Source: Clostridiales bacterium (GTDB lineage: Bacteria > Bacillota > Clostridia > Christensenellales > Borkfalkiaceae). From it: a stretch of DNA of 64,000 nucleotides. The stretch is taken from contig SVIJ01000002.1 of assembly GCA_015069565.1 (NCBI GenBank), forward strand, positions 1-64,000. Direction: 5' to 3'. The notes below the pieces were generated by a model. The model worked only from the letters and a program-made list of their open reading frames with translations. It had not been told where the DNA came from and made no database searches. Below, in pieces: positions 15,236 through 24,087 of the stretch. The position numbers and the translations under genes were made by a program. How positions within the stretch are numbered: position 1 is the stretch's first letter; the number at the start of each line of letters is the position of its first letter.

Positions 15236-18172
15236 ATGAGCTTTGTACCCAACGACGAACAACGGCAGGTGGTGGAAAACCTTGCCGAAAATATCCTGCT
15301 GTTTGCCAGCGCAGGCACGGGCAAAACCTTTACGGTGGCGCATCGGACGGCGCACATTCTTGCAAGCGGCGCGGCACGTCCCGAGCAAATTCTTTGCCTG
15401 ACCTTCACCATCAAGGCGGCAAACGAGATGCGGGACGATATTCGTCGTATCGTGGGCGAGCAGGGGGAGAAGGTTTGTGTGCAGACCATTCACGGCTTTT
15501 GCTATCGGCTCTTGAAGGAAGAAGAACGCTTGCGCTCGGAGCGGTATTCCGATCCGCAGGTGATCGACGAAGTGGACGAAGAAACCCTTCTCGAAAGCAT
15601 TTTCGCCGCGCGTGCGCCCGAGTGGAAAATCGCGGACACGATTCAAAAATACAACTTAAAAGAAGGTGTAGAAGACTTAAAAACCGCGCCGCTCGTTGCC
15701 TATCGCGGAGAGCTTGGTTGGGCGGTGGACGGCGGCTTTTTGAGCCGAAAAGGAGTGTTTGAACGCGTACCTGCCCCCCATAAATGGGAAAAACCGCAAG
15801 GGGAATGTCCCTATTGCAAGGGGAAATATAGCGAAGGGGAAGAAGTGTGCGCCGCGTGCGGAAAACAGCTTCCTGCGCTTGTCGGGTTTCTCGATGAGCC
15901 TACGCCGCCCCTGCTTTTGAAAAAGAAAAGCCCGTTGATGGGGATTGTCACGCTCATCAAGCACACCCGTCAAGAAATGGAGATTTATTCTGAAAGCGCC
16001 GCCGCCGATTATCAAGCGGCGTGGAAGCATTGCAAAAAGCAAAAGGCGGAAGAAACGCTCCGCGCGCTCTCTTATTTTCAGTTTGCCGTTGGCGGCAAGG
16101 ATGGGGGAGAGATGCTGGTGGATGAGCGAATGGAGCGCGCGCTCGATTTGCACGCAGGGGAGCTTGTTGCCGAGTACGAAAGCGTGCTTGCAAGAAGCAA
16201 TCAGCTGGACTTTGATGATTTGATTTTGCGCGCGAGCCGATACCTGCAAGACGACAAAACACGGAAAAAATACGCCGCGCGCTATCCCTTTATCACCGTG
16301 GATGAAATGCAGGATACTTCCTTGACGGAATATGCTCTTTTGAAGGGGATTTTCACGGGCAACAACGTGATGCTGTGCGGTGACTTTTTTCAGACCATCT
16401 ACGCTTGGCGCGGCTCTTGTCCCGATCAGGTATTATCCGACTTTCAATCGGAGTTTACCCCCACCGTGTACGCGTTCAAGGAAAATTACCGCGCCACGAA
16501 AACGCTGGCAAACGCTACGTTTGGGTATTTGAAAAACACCTATCCTGCTTTGATCGGGAAGTATGCGCCCGCCACCTTGGATACGCATAGTGAAAGGGAC
16601 GGGGATAAGATTGTCTGTTGCGGCTTTGACAACCTGCGCGAAGAAGCGGCGCAAATCTATGAATACGTCCGCACGCATCGTCCGCAAAGCCCTAGCGAGC
16701 TTTGCATTATGGCGCGCTCGAACGGCTATATCGCCAACCTTACCGCCGCTTTTGAACGGCTGAATAGCTTTCAAAAACGGGAAGAAGACAAGGTGCGCTT
16801 TTTTACCGTTGAAAAGGACCACGCCTTTTTCAAGCGCGCGTGCGTCAAGGATATTTTGTCTATCTTGAAGCTGCTTGTCAATCCTACCGATACGGTGAGC
16901 ATGGAGCGGATTGTAGGCAAGTACGTTCGCGGCGTGGGCGCAAAGAGCTTGCAGGCGCTTCGCGATCATTCTACGCTTGGGCTGTCCGTTTGTTCCTTCT
17001 TAAACGAAGGGGTTATTTTGGGGCAAGACCCATACCAGGTATTGATTGAAGCGGCAAAACAGGGAAAAATCGTCGTCTACGATACGGAAACGACGGGCTT
17101 AGATTTGTCGAAGGACGAGCTTGTTCAGCTCTCTGCCATTCGTTTGGATGAACAGGGGGAGATAGCGGATACCTTGGATATGCTGGTCGAGCCGACCGTG
17201 CCCATTTCGCAGGGCGCGTATGAAACGCACGGCTTTGACTTAGACTATATTCGCGCGCACGGCGGCGTGGATGGAAGGACAGCACTCGAAAAGTTTGCGG
17301 CGTTTGCGGACGGGTGTGTACTCGTCGGGCATAATAGCCTGCGGTTTGACGCCCCCTTTCTTCGTCGGCTTTTTAAGGAGCAGGGCTTGCCGCAAGCGGC
17401 AATCCTTGGGGAATACGACACCTTGCCGATGGCAAAGCTCTTTTTGCAGGGGCTTACCGACTATAAGTTATCCACACTTTGCGCGCGGTATGGGGTGGTG
17501 AACGAAGCGGCGCACAACGCGCTCGGGGACATCACCGCGACGGGAAAGGTGCTTTGGAGAATGCTGCAAGAAAACGTTTTGCCCACCGCATCGGAGCGGC
17601 TTTCGGCGGTGGAAAAGTATGCGCCGAAGTTCGAGAAGTTCTTTGCCTTTTATCGGGAGCTTTCCGAGCTTTTAGCGCAGGACCGCGTGGGCGAGCTTGT
17701 ACCGCGTATCATTCAGCGAATGGCTTTGGAAAGGTTCTATCCTGCCGTAGGGGATCGGGAAGCAATGCAGGACGTTGCGGATAGCTTGCGCGGCGCGGAA
17801 GGGCAGGGCGGCGAGCGGTTTCTTGCCGAATATCTTGCGGACGCGGCACTTTCGGGCAGTCAAATGGACGTGCTTTTGGAAAAGCTGCAAAAAATTCCTG
17901 TGATCACCGTCCATCAGGCAAAGGGCTGTGAGTTTTCCACCGTGATTTTAGCAGGGGTGAACGAGCGGTTTTTCCCGTCTTCGCTCTCGAAGGGCACGCC
18001 GCTGGAAGACGAAGAAAAGAAGGTGTTTTACGTGGCGATTACGCGCGCGAAGGAAAAGCTTATTCTCACGCGCGTCACCAAGGATTATAAGACAGGCAAG
18101 CACATTCCTGCAAGCCCGTACGTTGCCGCGATTCCGAGCGAGTACGTTTACACCGATCAGAATTGGTGGTAG
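15236..18172 (+). CDS. UvrD/Rep-like helicase with inserted zinc ribbon and DEDD 3'-5' exonuclease domain
   Basis: A superfamily 1A DNA helicase of 978 residues. Helicase motifs: Walker A FASAGTGKT (about 23-31), motif Ia CLTFTIKAANEM, motif II VDEMQDTS (about 355), motif III YAWRG (about 387), motif V ITVHQAKGCEF (about 887) and motif VI YVAITRAKEKL (about 931). Two insertions are unusual. A four-cysteine zinc ribbon, CPYCKGKYSEGEEVCAAC, sits near 190-210. A complete DnaQ-like exonuclease sits at about 610-780, with DTETTG (Exo I), HNSLRFD (Exo II) and HNALGD (Exo III). The polypeptide thus combines unwinding and proofreading-type digestion. xseA follows 35 bp downstream, pointing to DNA repair or recombination. 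The start is fixed by the leaderless promoter. Confidence 0.92.
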   Translation: MSFVPNDEQRQVVENLAENILLFASAGTGKTFTVAHRTAHILASGAARPEQILCLTFTIKAANEMRDDIRRIVGEQGEKVCVQTIHGFCYRLLKEEERLRSERYSDPQVIDEVDEETLLESIFAARAPEWKIADTIQKYNLKEGVEDLKTAPLVAYRGELGWAVDGGFLSRKGVFERVPAPHKWEKPQGECPYCKGKYSEGEEVCAACGKQLPALVGFLDEPTPPLLLKKKSPLMGIVTLIKHTRQEMEIYSESAAADYQAAWKHCKKQKAEETLRALSYFQFAVGGKDGGEMLVDERMERALDLHAGELVAEYESVLARSNQLDFDDLILRASRYLQDDKTRKKYAARYPFITVDEMQDTSLTEYALLKGIFTGNNVMLCGDFFQTIYAWRGSCPDQVLSDFQSEFTPTVYAFKENYRATKTLANATFGYLKNTYPALIGKYAPATLDTHSERDGDKIVCCGFDNLREEAAQIYEYVRTHRPQSPSELCIMARSNGYIANLTAAFERLNSFQKREEDKVRFFTVEKDHAFFKRACVKDILSILKLLVNPTDTVSMERIVGKYVRGVGAKSLQALRDHSTLGLSVCSFLNEGVILGQDPYQVLIEAAKQGKIVVYDTETTGLDLSKDELVQLSAIRLDEQGEIADTLDMLVEPTVPISQGAYETHGFDLDYIRAHGGVDGRTALEKFAAFADGCVLVGHNSLRFDAPFLRRLFKEQGLPQAAILGEYDTLPMAKLFLQGLTDYKLSTLCARYGVVNEAAHNALGDITATGKVLWRMLQENVLPTASERLSAVEKYAPKFEKFFAFYRELSELLAQDRVGELVPRIIQRMALERFYPAVGDREAMQDVADSLRGAEGQGGERFLAEYLADAALSGSQMDVLLEKLQKIPVITVHQAKGCEFSTVILAGVNERFFPSSLSKGTPLEDEEKKVFYVAITRAKEKLILTRVTKDYKTGKHIPASPYVAAIPSEYVYTDQNWW

Positions 18173-18207
18173 GCAGGTATGGATTGAATGGTAAAAAGGG
18201 GGTAAAT

Positions 18208-19344
18208 ATGGCGGTTTTGACCGTATTGCAACTCAATGAGTACATCAAGGGGGTCTTTGAAGACGATCCCGCCCTTCAAACGGTGGCGGTAAAGGGGGAG
18301 ATTTCTAACTTTATCCACCATCGAAGCGGGCATATGTATTTTACACTCAAAGACGAAGAGAGCCAAATCAAGGCGGTGATGTTCAAGGGCGCGAATATGC
18401 GTCTTAGCTTCCGCCCTGAGAACGGGCAAAAGGTGGTGGCGATGGGGTCGATTTCCGTCTATTCGCCCGGCGGACAGTATCAGCTCTACGTCGGCGCAAT
18501 GAAGCCCGACGGCATCGGGGATTTGTACCAAGCCTATGAAAAGCTGAAAAATCAGCTTGCGGAAGAAGGGCTGTTTGACGCTCGGCATAAAAAGCCGTTG
18601 CCTGCGTTTCCGCAAAAAATCGGGGTGATCACTTCGGCAAACGGCGCGGCGGTTCGGGATATTATGAACGTCGCAGGCAGGCGTTGCCCGATAACGGAGC
18701 TTTTGCTATATCCTGCCATGGTGCAGGGGGCAGGTACGGATTCATCGCTGATTGCGGCGCTCGATTACTTTGAAAATCGCGGGGATATCGACGTCGTTAT
18801 CATCGGCAGGGGCGGCGGCTCGATTGAAGATCTTTGGGGCTTTAACAGCGAGAAGCTGGCAAGAAAAATCTTTTCGATGAATACCCCCGTGATCTCGGCG
18901 GTCGGGCACGAAACGGATTTCACGATTTGCGATTTTGTTGCCGATAAACGCGCTCCCACGCCGTCCGCGGCGGCGGAGATTGCCGTTCCCGATTTGAAGG
19001 TGGTGCGACAGCGTCTGGATTTGCTTGCCGAACGAGCGGTGAGCGGCGGCATAGGCTCTATCGAAGAAAAGCAAAAGTCGATTGCGGAGTTGCGGCTCTT
19101 TTATGGGGAAAAGAACGTCGAGAAGATTTTGGCGTTGCGTCGAGAACAGCTCAAAGGGATGGCAGGAAAAGCGCAGTCTTTAAGTCCGCTTGCGGTGCTT
19201 TCGCGCGGATACGCGGTGGTCAGCAAGGATGGCAGGGCGGTGAAAGACTCTGCGGAAGTTGGCGTTGGCGACAGCGTGGATATTCGCCTGCAACAGGGCG
19301 CGGTGACGGCGCAAATTACGAAAACGGAAAAGGAGAATGGATAA
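18208..19344 (+). CDS. xseA: Exodeoxyribonuclease VII large subunit
   Basis: XseA is the catalytic subunit of exonuclease VII, which degrades single-stranded DNA from both ends. The N-terminal OB domain (VAVKGEISNFIHHRSGHMYFTLKD) is followed by the catalytic core with GVITSANGAAVRDI, IGRGGGSIEDLW and AVGHETDFTICDFVAD. The 378-residue protein is shorter than usual (about 400-450): the coiled-coil between the catalytic core and the C-terminal LSRGYAVV segment is cut down to about 60 residues. ATG 18208 with an AAAAGGGGG site is preferred over the track start at 18163. Part of the helicase-xseA-xseB operon. Confidence 0.94.
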   Translation: MAVLTVLQLNEYIKGVFEDDPALQTVAVKGEISNFIHHRSGHMYFTLKDEESQIKAVMFKGANMRLSFRPENGQKVVAMGSISVYSPGGQYQLYVGAMKPDGIGDLYQAYEKLKNQLAEEGLFDARHKKPLPAFPQKIGVITSANGAAVRDIMNVAGRRCPITELLLYPAMVQGAGTDSSLIAALDYFENRGDIDVVIIGRGGGSIEDLWGFNSEKLARKIFSMNTPVISAVGHETDFTICDFVADKRAPTPSAAAEIAVPDLKVVRQRLDLLAERAVSGGIGSIEEKQKSIAELRLFYGEKNVEKILALRREQLKGMAGKAQSLSPLAVLSRGYAVVSKDGRAVKDSAEVGVGDSVDIRLQQGAVTAQITKTEKENG

Positions 19345-19345
19345 G

Positions 19346-19579
19346 ATGGATATGACTTACGAACAGGCGTACGAGAAACTGGAAGAATACACCGAGCAGC
19401 TCGAAAGCGGAGAGCTGACATTGGACGAGAGCTTGAAGGTGTTTGAAAAGGCAGTGGGGCTGATTCGCTATTGCGGCGAAAAGCTGGACGGCGCGAAAAA
19501 GCAAATGATGGTGCTCGTGGAAGGGCTGGACGGCGAGTTGGAAGAAACTCCCTTCAACCCCGAAGACTATCGCGGATAA
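19346..19579 (+). CDS. xseB: Exodeoxyribonuclease VII small subunit
   Basis: The protein (77-80 aa) matches XseB, the small helical subunit that binds the XseA coiled coil: YEQAYEKLEEYTEQLESGELTLDESLKVFEKAVGLIRYC. The track start at 19337 leaves one base after AAAAGGAG and overlaps xseA; the ATG at 19346, just past the xseA stop with normal spacing, is more likely. The C-terminal tail (NPEDYRG) is slightly longer than typical. Confidence 0.92.
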   Translation: MDMTYEQAYEKLEEYTEQLESGELTLDESLKVFEKAVGLIRYCGEKLDGAKKQMMVLVEGLDGELEETPFNPEDYRG

Positions 19580-19608
19580 AACGGCTTGCATAGTGTTTTA
19601 AGCGAAGG

Positions 19609-19634
19609 CACACCCTATAAAGGGTGTGTTTTTT
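19609..19634 (+). terminator. Terminator after xseB
   Basis: CACACCCT-ATAA-AGGGTGTG followed by TTTTTT. Confidence 0.92.
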
Positions 19635-19666
19635 GCTAAAACGAGTGAAAAACTTGCCTACGACTA

Positions 19667-19696
19667 TTGACAAATTAACGGAGAGTGTGGTAAAAT
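19667..19696 (+). promoter_or_regulatory. Promoter of the thioesterase-ior-paaK operon
   Basis: TTGACA, 18 bp, TAAAAT. The expected +1 near 19703 rules out the ATG at 19699 and supports ATG 19729. Confidence 0.65.
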
Positions 19697-19728
19697 AAAT
19701 GCAATCATTTTCAAAAAAGGAACAAGGA

Positions 19729-20124
19729 ATGTTGAATGACGCGGAAAAAGTAAAAGAATGGTTCTCGCATGATCTTTTCGTGCAGGGGATCGGCGCGCAA
19801 ATCGTGGAGCTTTCCCAAGAGAAAACGGTGGTGAAGGCGACGGTTTTGCCTGCTCATCAAAACGCCAACGGCTACGCGCAGGGTGGGATGCTCTATACCG
19901 TTGCCGATTACGCGTTTGCGCTCCATGCAAATTATTTGCACGGACCTACGGTCACGCAAGGGGGTAGAGTGCAATACTTGATCCCTGTTAAGGTCGGGGA
20001 AGAGCTGACCTTTACCGCCACCGAAACCGCGCACGCAGGGCATAATACGGTCAGCGAAGTGGCGGTGAAAAATAACGCAGGCGAAATCGTTTGCGTTTGT
20101 AATTTCAACGGTTTTGTCCGTTGA
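19729..20124 (+). CDS. PaaI-family hotdog thioesterase
   Basis: The 131-residue hotdog-fold protein resembles PaaI/YbgC-type acyl-CoA thioesterases: ANGYAQGGMLYTVADYAFALHAN carries the family's central helix with its catalytic acidic residue, and TQGGRVQYLIPVKVGEELTF the following strands. It would hydrolyse an acyl- or arylacetyl-CoA. ATG 19729 follows GGAACAAGGA and lies after the promoter. As the first gene before iorA, iorB and paaK, it fits release or recycling of CoA from phenylacetyl-CoA-type products. Confidence 0.85.
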   Translation: MLNDAEKVKEWFSHDLFVQGIGAQIVELSQEKTVVKATVLPAHQNANGYAQGGMLYTVADYAFALHANYLHGPTVTQGGRVQYLIPVKVGEELTFTATETAHAGHNTVSEVAVKNNAGEIVCVCNFNGFVR

Positions 20125-20193
20125 GCTAAAAGCGGCTATTTATTTCAACCCATACATGGGTGGCATAAAATACAAAAAAAGAGAGAAATACGC

Positions 20194-21903
20194 ATGAAAG
20201 AATTGATGTTGACGAACAAAGCGATTGCGCGCGGCGCGTGGGAAGCAGGCGTAGCCGTACTGTCGGCGTATCCCGGTACGCCGAGCACCGAGATTGCGGA
20301 AAGCTTTGCCGTGATGGACGGCGTGTACGCGGAATGGGCGCCGAATGAAAAGGTTGCCGTCGAAGTGGCAATCGGCGCGGCGGTGGGCGGCGCTCGGGCA
20401 ATGGCGTGTATGAAGCACGTCGGCTTGAACGTAGCCGCAGACCCCCTGTTCACCGTGGCTTATACGGGCGTGAATGCAGGGCTTGTGATCGTCGTTGCGG
20501 ACGACCCTGGAATGCACTCGTCGCAAAACGAACAGGATTCCCGCTACTACGCAAAGAGCGCGCATATCCCCATGCTCGAACCGTCGAATGCAAGCGAAGC
20601 AAAGGAATTTGTTAAGCTTGCCTACGAGCTTAGCGAGCAGTTCGATACCCCCGTGCTTCTTCGTGAAACGACGAGAGTGGCGCACTCCCACGGTGTGGTG
20701 GATCTTTGCGATCGGGACGAGAGAGAAATCAAGCCTTACGAAAAGGCGATCGGCAAATACGTGATGATGCCCGCGAACGCAATCAAGCGCCACGTCGTAG
20801 TGGAAAAGCGGGATAACGAGCTTGCAAGCTACGTTTGCTCGCTTCCCATCAACCGCGCGGAATATACAAGCGAAAACGAGATCGGTATCGTCTGCTCGGG
20901 TGTGGTTTACGAGTACGTAAAGGAAGCCCTTCCAAACGCCAACGTATTCAAGGTGGGAACGGTTCATCCCGTACCTGTCCCTGCCATTTTGGAATTTTCA
21001 AAGAAGGTAAACGGGCTGTACGTCGTGGAAGAATTAGAGCCGTTTATAGAAGAAACGCTCAAAGCCGCAGGCATTGATTGTAAGGGTAAGGAAATCTTTT
21101 CCCGTCAAGGGGAAATCTCTGTGCCTATACTCCTTGAAAAGCTTGTCGGCGCAAAGGTGGAAACGGCTACGCCTGCGAGCGTGCCTGCTCGTCCCCCTGT
21201 GATGTGCGCAGGCTGTCCGCATAGGGGCGTGTTCTACGTTTTGAACAAGCTCAAACTGACGGTGAACGGCGACATCGGCTGTTATACGCTCGGCGCAGTT
21301 CCCCCCTTGGCGGCGGTGGATACCTGCGTTTGTATGGGCGCGTCCGTCGGTATGGCGCACGGGTTCAAGAAGGCGACGAAGGGCGCAAGCAAAAACGTGG
21401 CGGTGATCGGGGATTCCACCTTCTTACATAGCGGTGTGACAGGGCTTATCAACGCGGTGTATAACCGTAGTGGAATCACCCTGCTCATTTTGGATAACTC
21501 GACGACAGGCATGACGGGGCATCAACAGCACCCTGCGACGGGAAAAGACCTTCAAGGCAACCCTGCCCCCATCGTTTTGCTCGATGAGCTGGTGAAAGCG
21601 TGCGGCGTAAAGGATTTACAAATCGTTGACGCGTACGACGTGAAGGCGGTGGAACAGGCGGTGAAGTCGGCAATCGCTTCGGATCAAGTGAGTGTAATCA
21701 TCGCGCAACGCCCCTGCGCTCTGCTCGATAAATCGAAGAAGCCGACGGCGGTTGTCACGAACTGCAAGAGCTGTGGGCTGTGTATGCGGCTCGGTTGCCC
21801 TGCCATTAGCATGGGGGAAAACGGCGTCGAAATCGACCCGAATCAATGCAACGGCTGCGGTGTGTGCGTGAAGGTTTGCCCCTTCCACGCTATCGAGATT
21901 TGA
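20194..21903 (+). CDS. iorA: Indolepyruvate:ferredoxin oxidoreductase, alpha subunit
   Basis: IorA is the large, thiamine-diphosphate-dependent subunit that oxidatively decarboxylates indolepyruvate, phenylpyruvate or hydroxyphenylpyruvate to the aryl-acetyl-CoA, reducing ferredoxin. The 569-residue protein begins with the pyrimidine-binding domain (NKAIARGAWEAGVAVLSAYPGTPSTEI). It continues with CAGCPHRG, GDIGCYTLG (about 358) and the TPP domain GDSTFLHSGVTG / LLILDNSTTGMTG, and ends in two [4Fe-4S] motifs (CKSCGLCMRLGCP and CNGCGVCVKVCP). All expected parts are present. iorB follows 16 bp later. Confidence 0.95.
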   Translation: MKELMLTNKAIARGAWEAGVAVLSAYPGTPSTEIAESFAVMDGVYAEWAPNEKVAVEVAIGAAVGGARAMACMKHVGLNVAADPLFTVAYTGVNAGLVIVVADDPGMHSSQNEQDSRYYAKSAHIPMLEPSNASEAKEFVKLAYELSEQFDTPVLLRETTRVAHSHGVVDLCDRDEREIKPYEKAIGKYVMMPANAIKRHVVVEKRDNELASYVCSLPINRAEYTSENEIGIVCSGVVYEYVKEALPNANVFKVGTVHPVPVPAILEFSKKVNGLYVVEELEPFIEETLKAAGIDCKGKEIFSRQGEISVPILLEKLVGAKVETATPASVPARPPVMCAGCPHRGVFYVLNKLKLTVNGDIGCYTLGAVPPLAAVDTCVCMGASVGMAHGFKKATKGASKNVAVIGDSTFLHSGVTGLINAVYNRSGITLLILDNSTTGMTGHQQHPATGKDLQGNPAPIVLLDELVKACGVKDLQIVDAYDVKAVEQAVKSAIASDQVSVIIAQRPCALLDKSKKPTAVVTNCKSCGLCMRLGCPAISMGENGVEIDPNQCNGCGVCVKVCPFHAIEI

Positions 21904-21919
21904 TAGGGGGTACGGCAAT

Positions 21920-22489
21920 ATGATGAATATATTGATTGCAGGCGTCGGCGGCCAAGGAACGCTTCTTGCTAGCCGTGTGCTTGGGAAATATGCGATGCTG
22001 TTAGACAAGGACTGTAAGCTCTCCGAAATCCACGGTATGAGTCAGCGCGGCGGGAGTGTAGTCACCCACGTGCGCATCGGGGAAAAGATCCATTCCCCCG
22101 TCGTTTGGGAAGGGAGCGCGGATATGATTATCGCCTTTGAAGGCTTGGAAGCTTTGCGCGTGAAGCATTATCTGCGCGACGGCGGTATCTTGCTTGTCAA
22201 CGATGAAAAAATCTTGCCTATGCCCTGTATCACGGGTGTGGCGAAATACCCCGACGACGTAAAAGCACAGCTTCTTTCGGCTGTGCCGAACGCAACGTTC
22301 GTCCCCGCGCAAGCGTGGGCGGCGGAAGCAGGCAGCGTAAAAGCAACCAACGTCGTGATGCTCGGCGCGCTTTGCCGTCTGTTTGGCTTCGATAAAGAAG
22401 TGATGAAAAAAGCGGTGGAAGAATGTGTGCCGCAAAAGTTCGTTGCGCTCAATTTAGCGGCGTTCGAGCTTGGCTACGAAAGAGTGTAA
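21920..22489 (+). CDS. iorB: Indolepyruvate:ferredoxin oxidoreductase, beta subunit
   Basis: The 189-residue gamma-type oxidoreductase domain shows ILIAGVGGQGTLLASRVLG at the N-terminus and EIHGMSQRGGSVVTHVR, the usual contact region with the TPP subunit. It pairs with IorA. ATG 21920 follows ATAGGGGG; a second ATG three bases later is equally possible. Confidence 0.94.
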   Translation: MMNILIAGVGGQGTLLASRVLGKYAMLLDKDCKLSEIHGMSQRGGSVVTHVRIGEKIHSPVVWEGSADMIIAFEGLEALRVKHYLRDGGILLVNDEKILPMPCITGVAKYPDDVKAQLLSAVPNATFVPAQAWAAEAGSVKATNVVMLGALCRLFGFDKEVMKKAVEECVPQKFVALNLAAFELGYERV

Positions 22490-22555
22490 AAAATCATTTT
22501 CCGCGCGTGGACGCGGACATGGTCGCCCCAAAAGGCGACAAAGGAATACATACGT

Positions 22556-23860
22556 ATGCAGTATTTTCAAAAAGAACTGGAAACCATGACCCCCGACCAA
22601 AAGAAGGTGTTGCAATCCGAACGCCTTGTAAAAATGGTCAAGTACGTGTACGAAAACCAAAAACCGTACCGCGCGAAGATGGACGCAATCAAGTTGAAGC
22701 CGTCCGACATCAAGTCGATTGACGACATCTATAAATTGCCTTACACCGTCAAGCAAGACCTGCGCGACGCCTACCCCTTCGGGATGATGGCGCGCCCGAG
22801 AAAGGATCTTGTGCGCTTGCACGCATCGTCGGCAACGACGGGTAAGCTCACCGTGGCAGGCTATACGAAAAACGATATCGACATCTGGGCGGACTGCGCG
22901 GCGCGTTCGCTTGTGATGGCAGGCGCGGATGAAGATAGTATCGTCCACATTGCCTACGGCTACGGCTTGTTCACAGGCGGGCTGGGTATGCACTACGGCG
23001 CGGAAAGAATGGGCGCGTGCGTGACGCCTGCATCCGCAGGCAATACGCAAAAGCAAATTCAGCTCATCACCGACTTTGGCGCGGACATCATTTGCTGTAC
23101 CCCTTCGTACATCATCTACCTTGCCGAAGAAATTGAAAAGATGGGCTTAAAAATCGGCACGGACATCAAGCTCAAAGGGGGCGTGTTCGGCGCGGAAGCT
23201 TGGTCGGAAGGGATGCGTGAAGACATCGAAAAACGGCTTGGGCTTCGCGCTTGCGACATCTACGGTCTGAGCGAAATTGCAGGCCCTGGCGTTGCGTGTG
23301 ACTGCCAGTACAAGACGGGTATGCACTTCCAAGACGACCATTTCTATCCCGAAATCGTCGACGTGGATACGCTCGAACCCCTGCCTTACGGCGAAAGCGG
23401 CGAGCTTGTAATTACGACGCTCACCAAGGAAGGAATGCCCTTGCTTCGTTATAGAACGCGCGATATTGCCAGCCTGAACGCCGATCCTTGTCCTTGTGGC
23501 AGAACGACGATTAAGCTCAACAAGATTACGGGCAGAAGCGACGATATGCTGATTATTCGCGGCGTAAACGTGTTCCCTTCGCAGATTGAAAGCGTGCTTT
23601 TGAAGAACCCTGATATTCAACCCCATTACCACATCAACGTGGACCGTGTGAACAATCTCGACGTTATGGAAATCGTCGTAGAGCTTTCCCCGAATATCTC
23701 GATCGACGAAGTCAGCCACGTGGAAGAAATCCGCAGAAAGCTTTCCGCAGATATGACGTCGGCGCTTTCCGTCAGCGCGAAGATTACGCTCGTTTCTCCT
23801 GGTACGGTCGCTCGTAGTGAAGGGAAGGCTAAGCGTATTACCGACCGCCGTAAGTTATAA
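22556..23860 (+). CDS. paaK: Phenylacetate-CoA ligase
   Basis: The 434-residue adenylate-forming enzyme activates phenylacetate or indole-acetate to its CoA thioester (ATP to AMP). Motifs: the P-loop-like RLHASSATTGKLTV (about residue 83), YGLSEIAGPG (about 240), GELVITTLTKEGMPLLRYRTRD and the C-terminal GRSDDMLIIRGVNVFPSQIE hinge region. In anaerobes iorAB-paaK-ACT clusters are common and link aryl-acetyl-CoA formation with CoA handling. Two small hairpins lie in the 66-bp gap after iorB. Confidence 0.95.
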   Translation: MQYFQKELETMTPDQKKVLQSERLVKMVKYVYENQKPYRAKMDAIKLKPSDIKSIDDIYKLPYTVKQDLRDAYPFGMMARPRKDLVRLHASSATTGKLTVAGYTKNDIDIWADCAARSLVMAGADEDSIVHIAYGYGLFTGGLGMHYGAERMGACVTPASAGNTQKQIQLITDFGADIICCTPSYIIYLAEEIEKMGLKIGTDIKLKGGVFGAEAWSEGMREDIEKRLGLRACDIYGLSEIAGPGVACDCQYKTGMHFQDDHFYPEIVDVDTLEPLPYGESGELVITTLTKEGMPLLRYRTRDIASLNADPCPCGRTTIKLNKITGRSDDMLIIRGVNVFPSQIESVLLKNPDIQPHYHINVDRVNNLDVMEIVVELSPNISIDEVSHVEEIRRKLSADMTSALSVSAKITLVSPGTVARSEGKAKRITDRRKL

Positions 23861-23867
23861 AACAAAG

Positions 23868-24056
23868 AATATGCGGCGCGTAGCGTCGTTGCGCTGCGGC
23901 AACCTTCGGTCGTTTACGCCAAGTAAACTCGCTCAGGTTATCCTCGCGCGTCTTGCTACGCTTGCATCTTGCATTGTTTTATGCGTTATTATGGAATATG
24001 TGGCGCGTAGCGTTCGTTGCGCTGTGGCAACCTTCGGTTGTTTATGCTAAGTAGAC
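23868..24056. repeat. Family 2-like repeat, two degenerate tandem units
   Basis: Unit 1 (about 23871-23975) and partial unit 2 (about 23999-24056) share ATGYGGCGCGTAGCG, TGCGCTG(C/T)GGCAACCTTCGG and GTTTA(C/T)GC(C/T)AAGTA. They resemble the family 2 elements at 28452, 48490 and 50644 in the GCGGCGC start and CTTGCATCTT end. The block separates paaK from the ACT gene. Confidence 0.65.
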
Positions 24057-24087
24057 AGCCATAGAAAATTTGATAAGGAGTAAAAAA

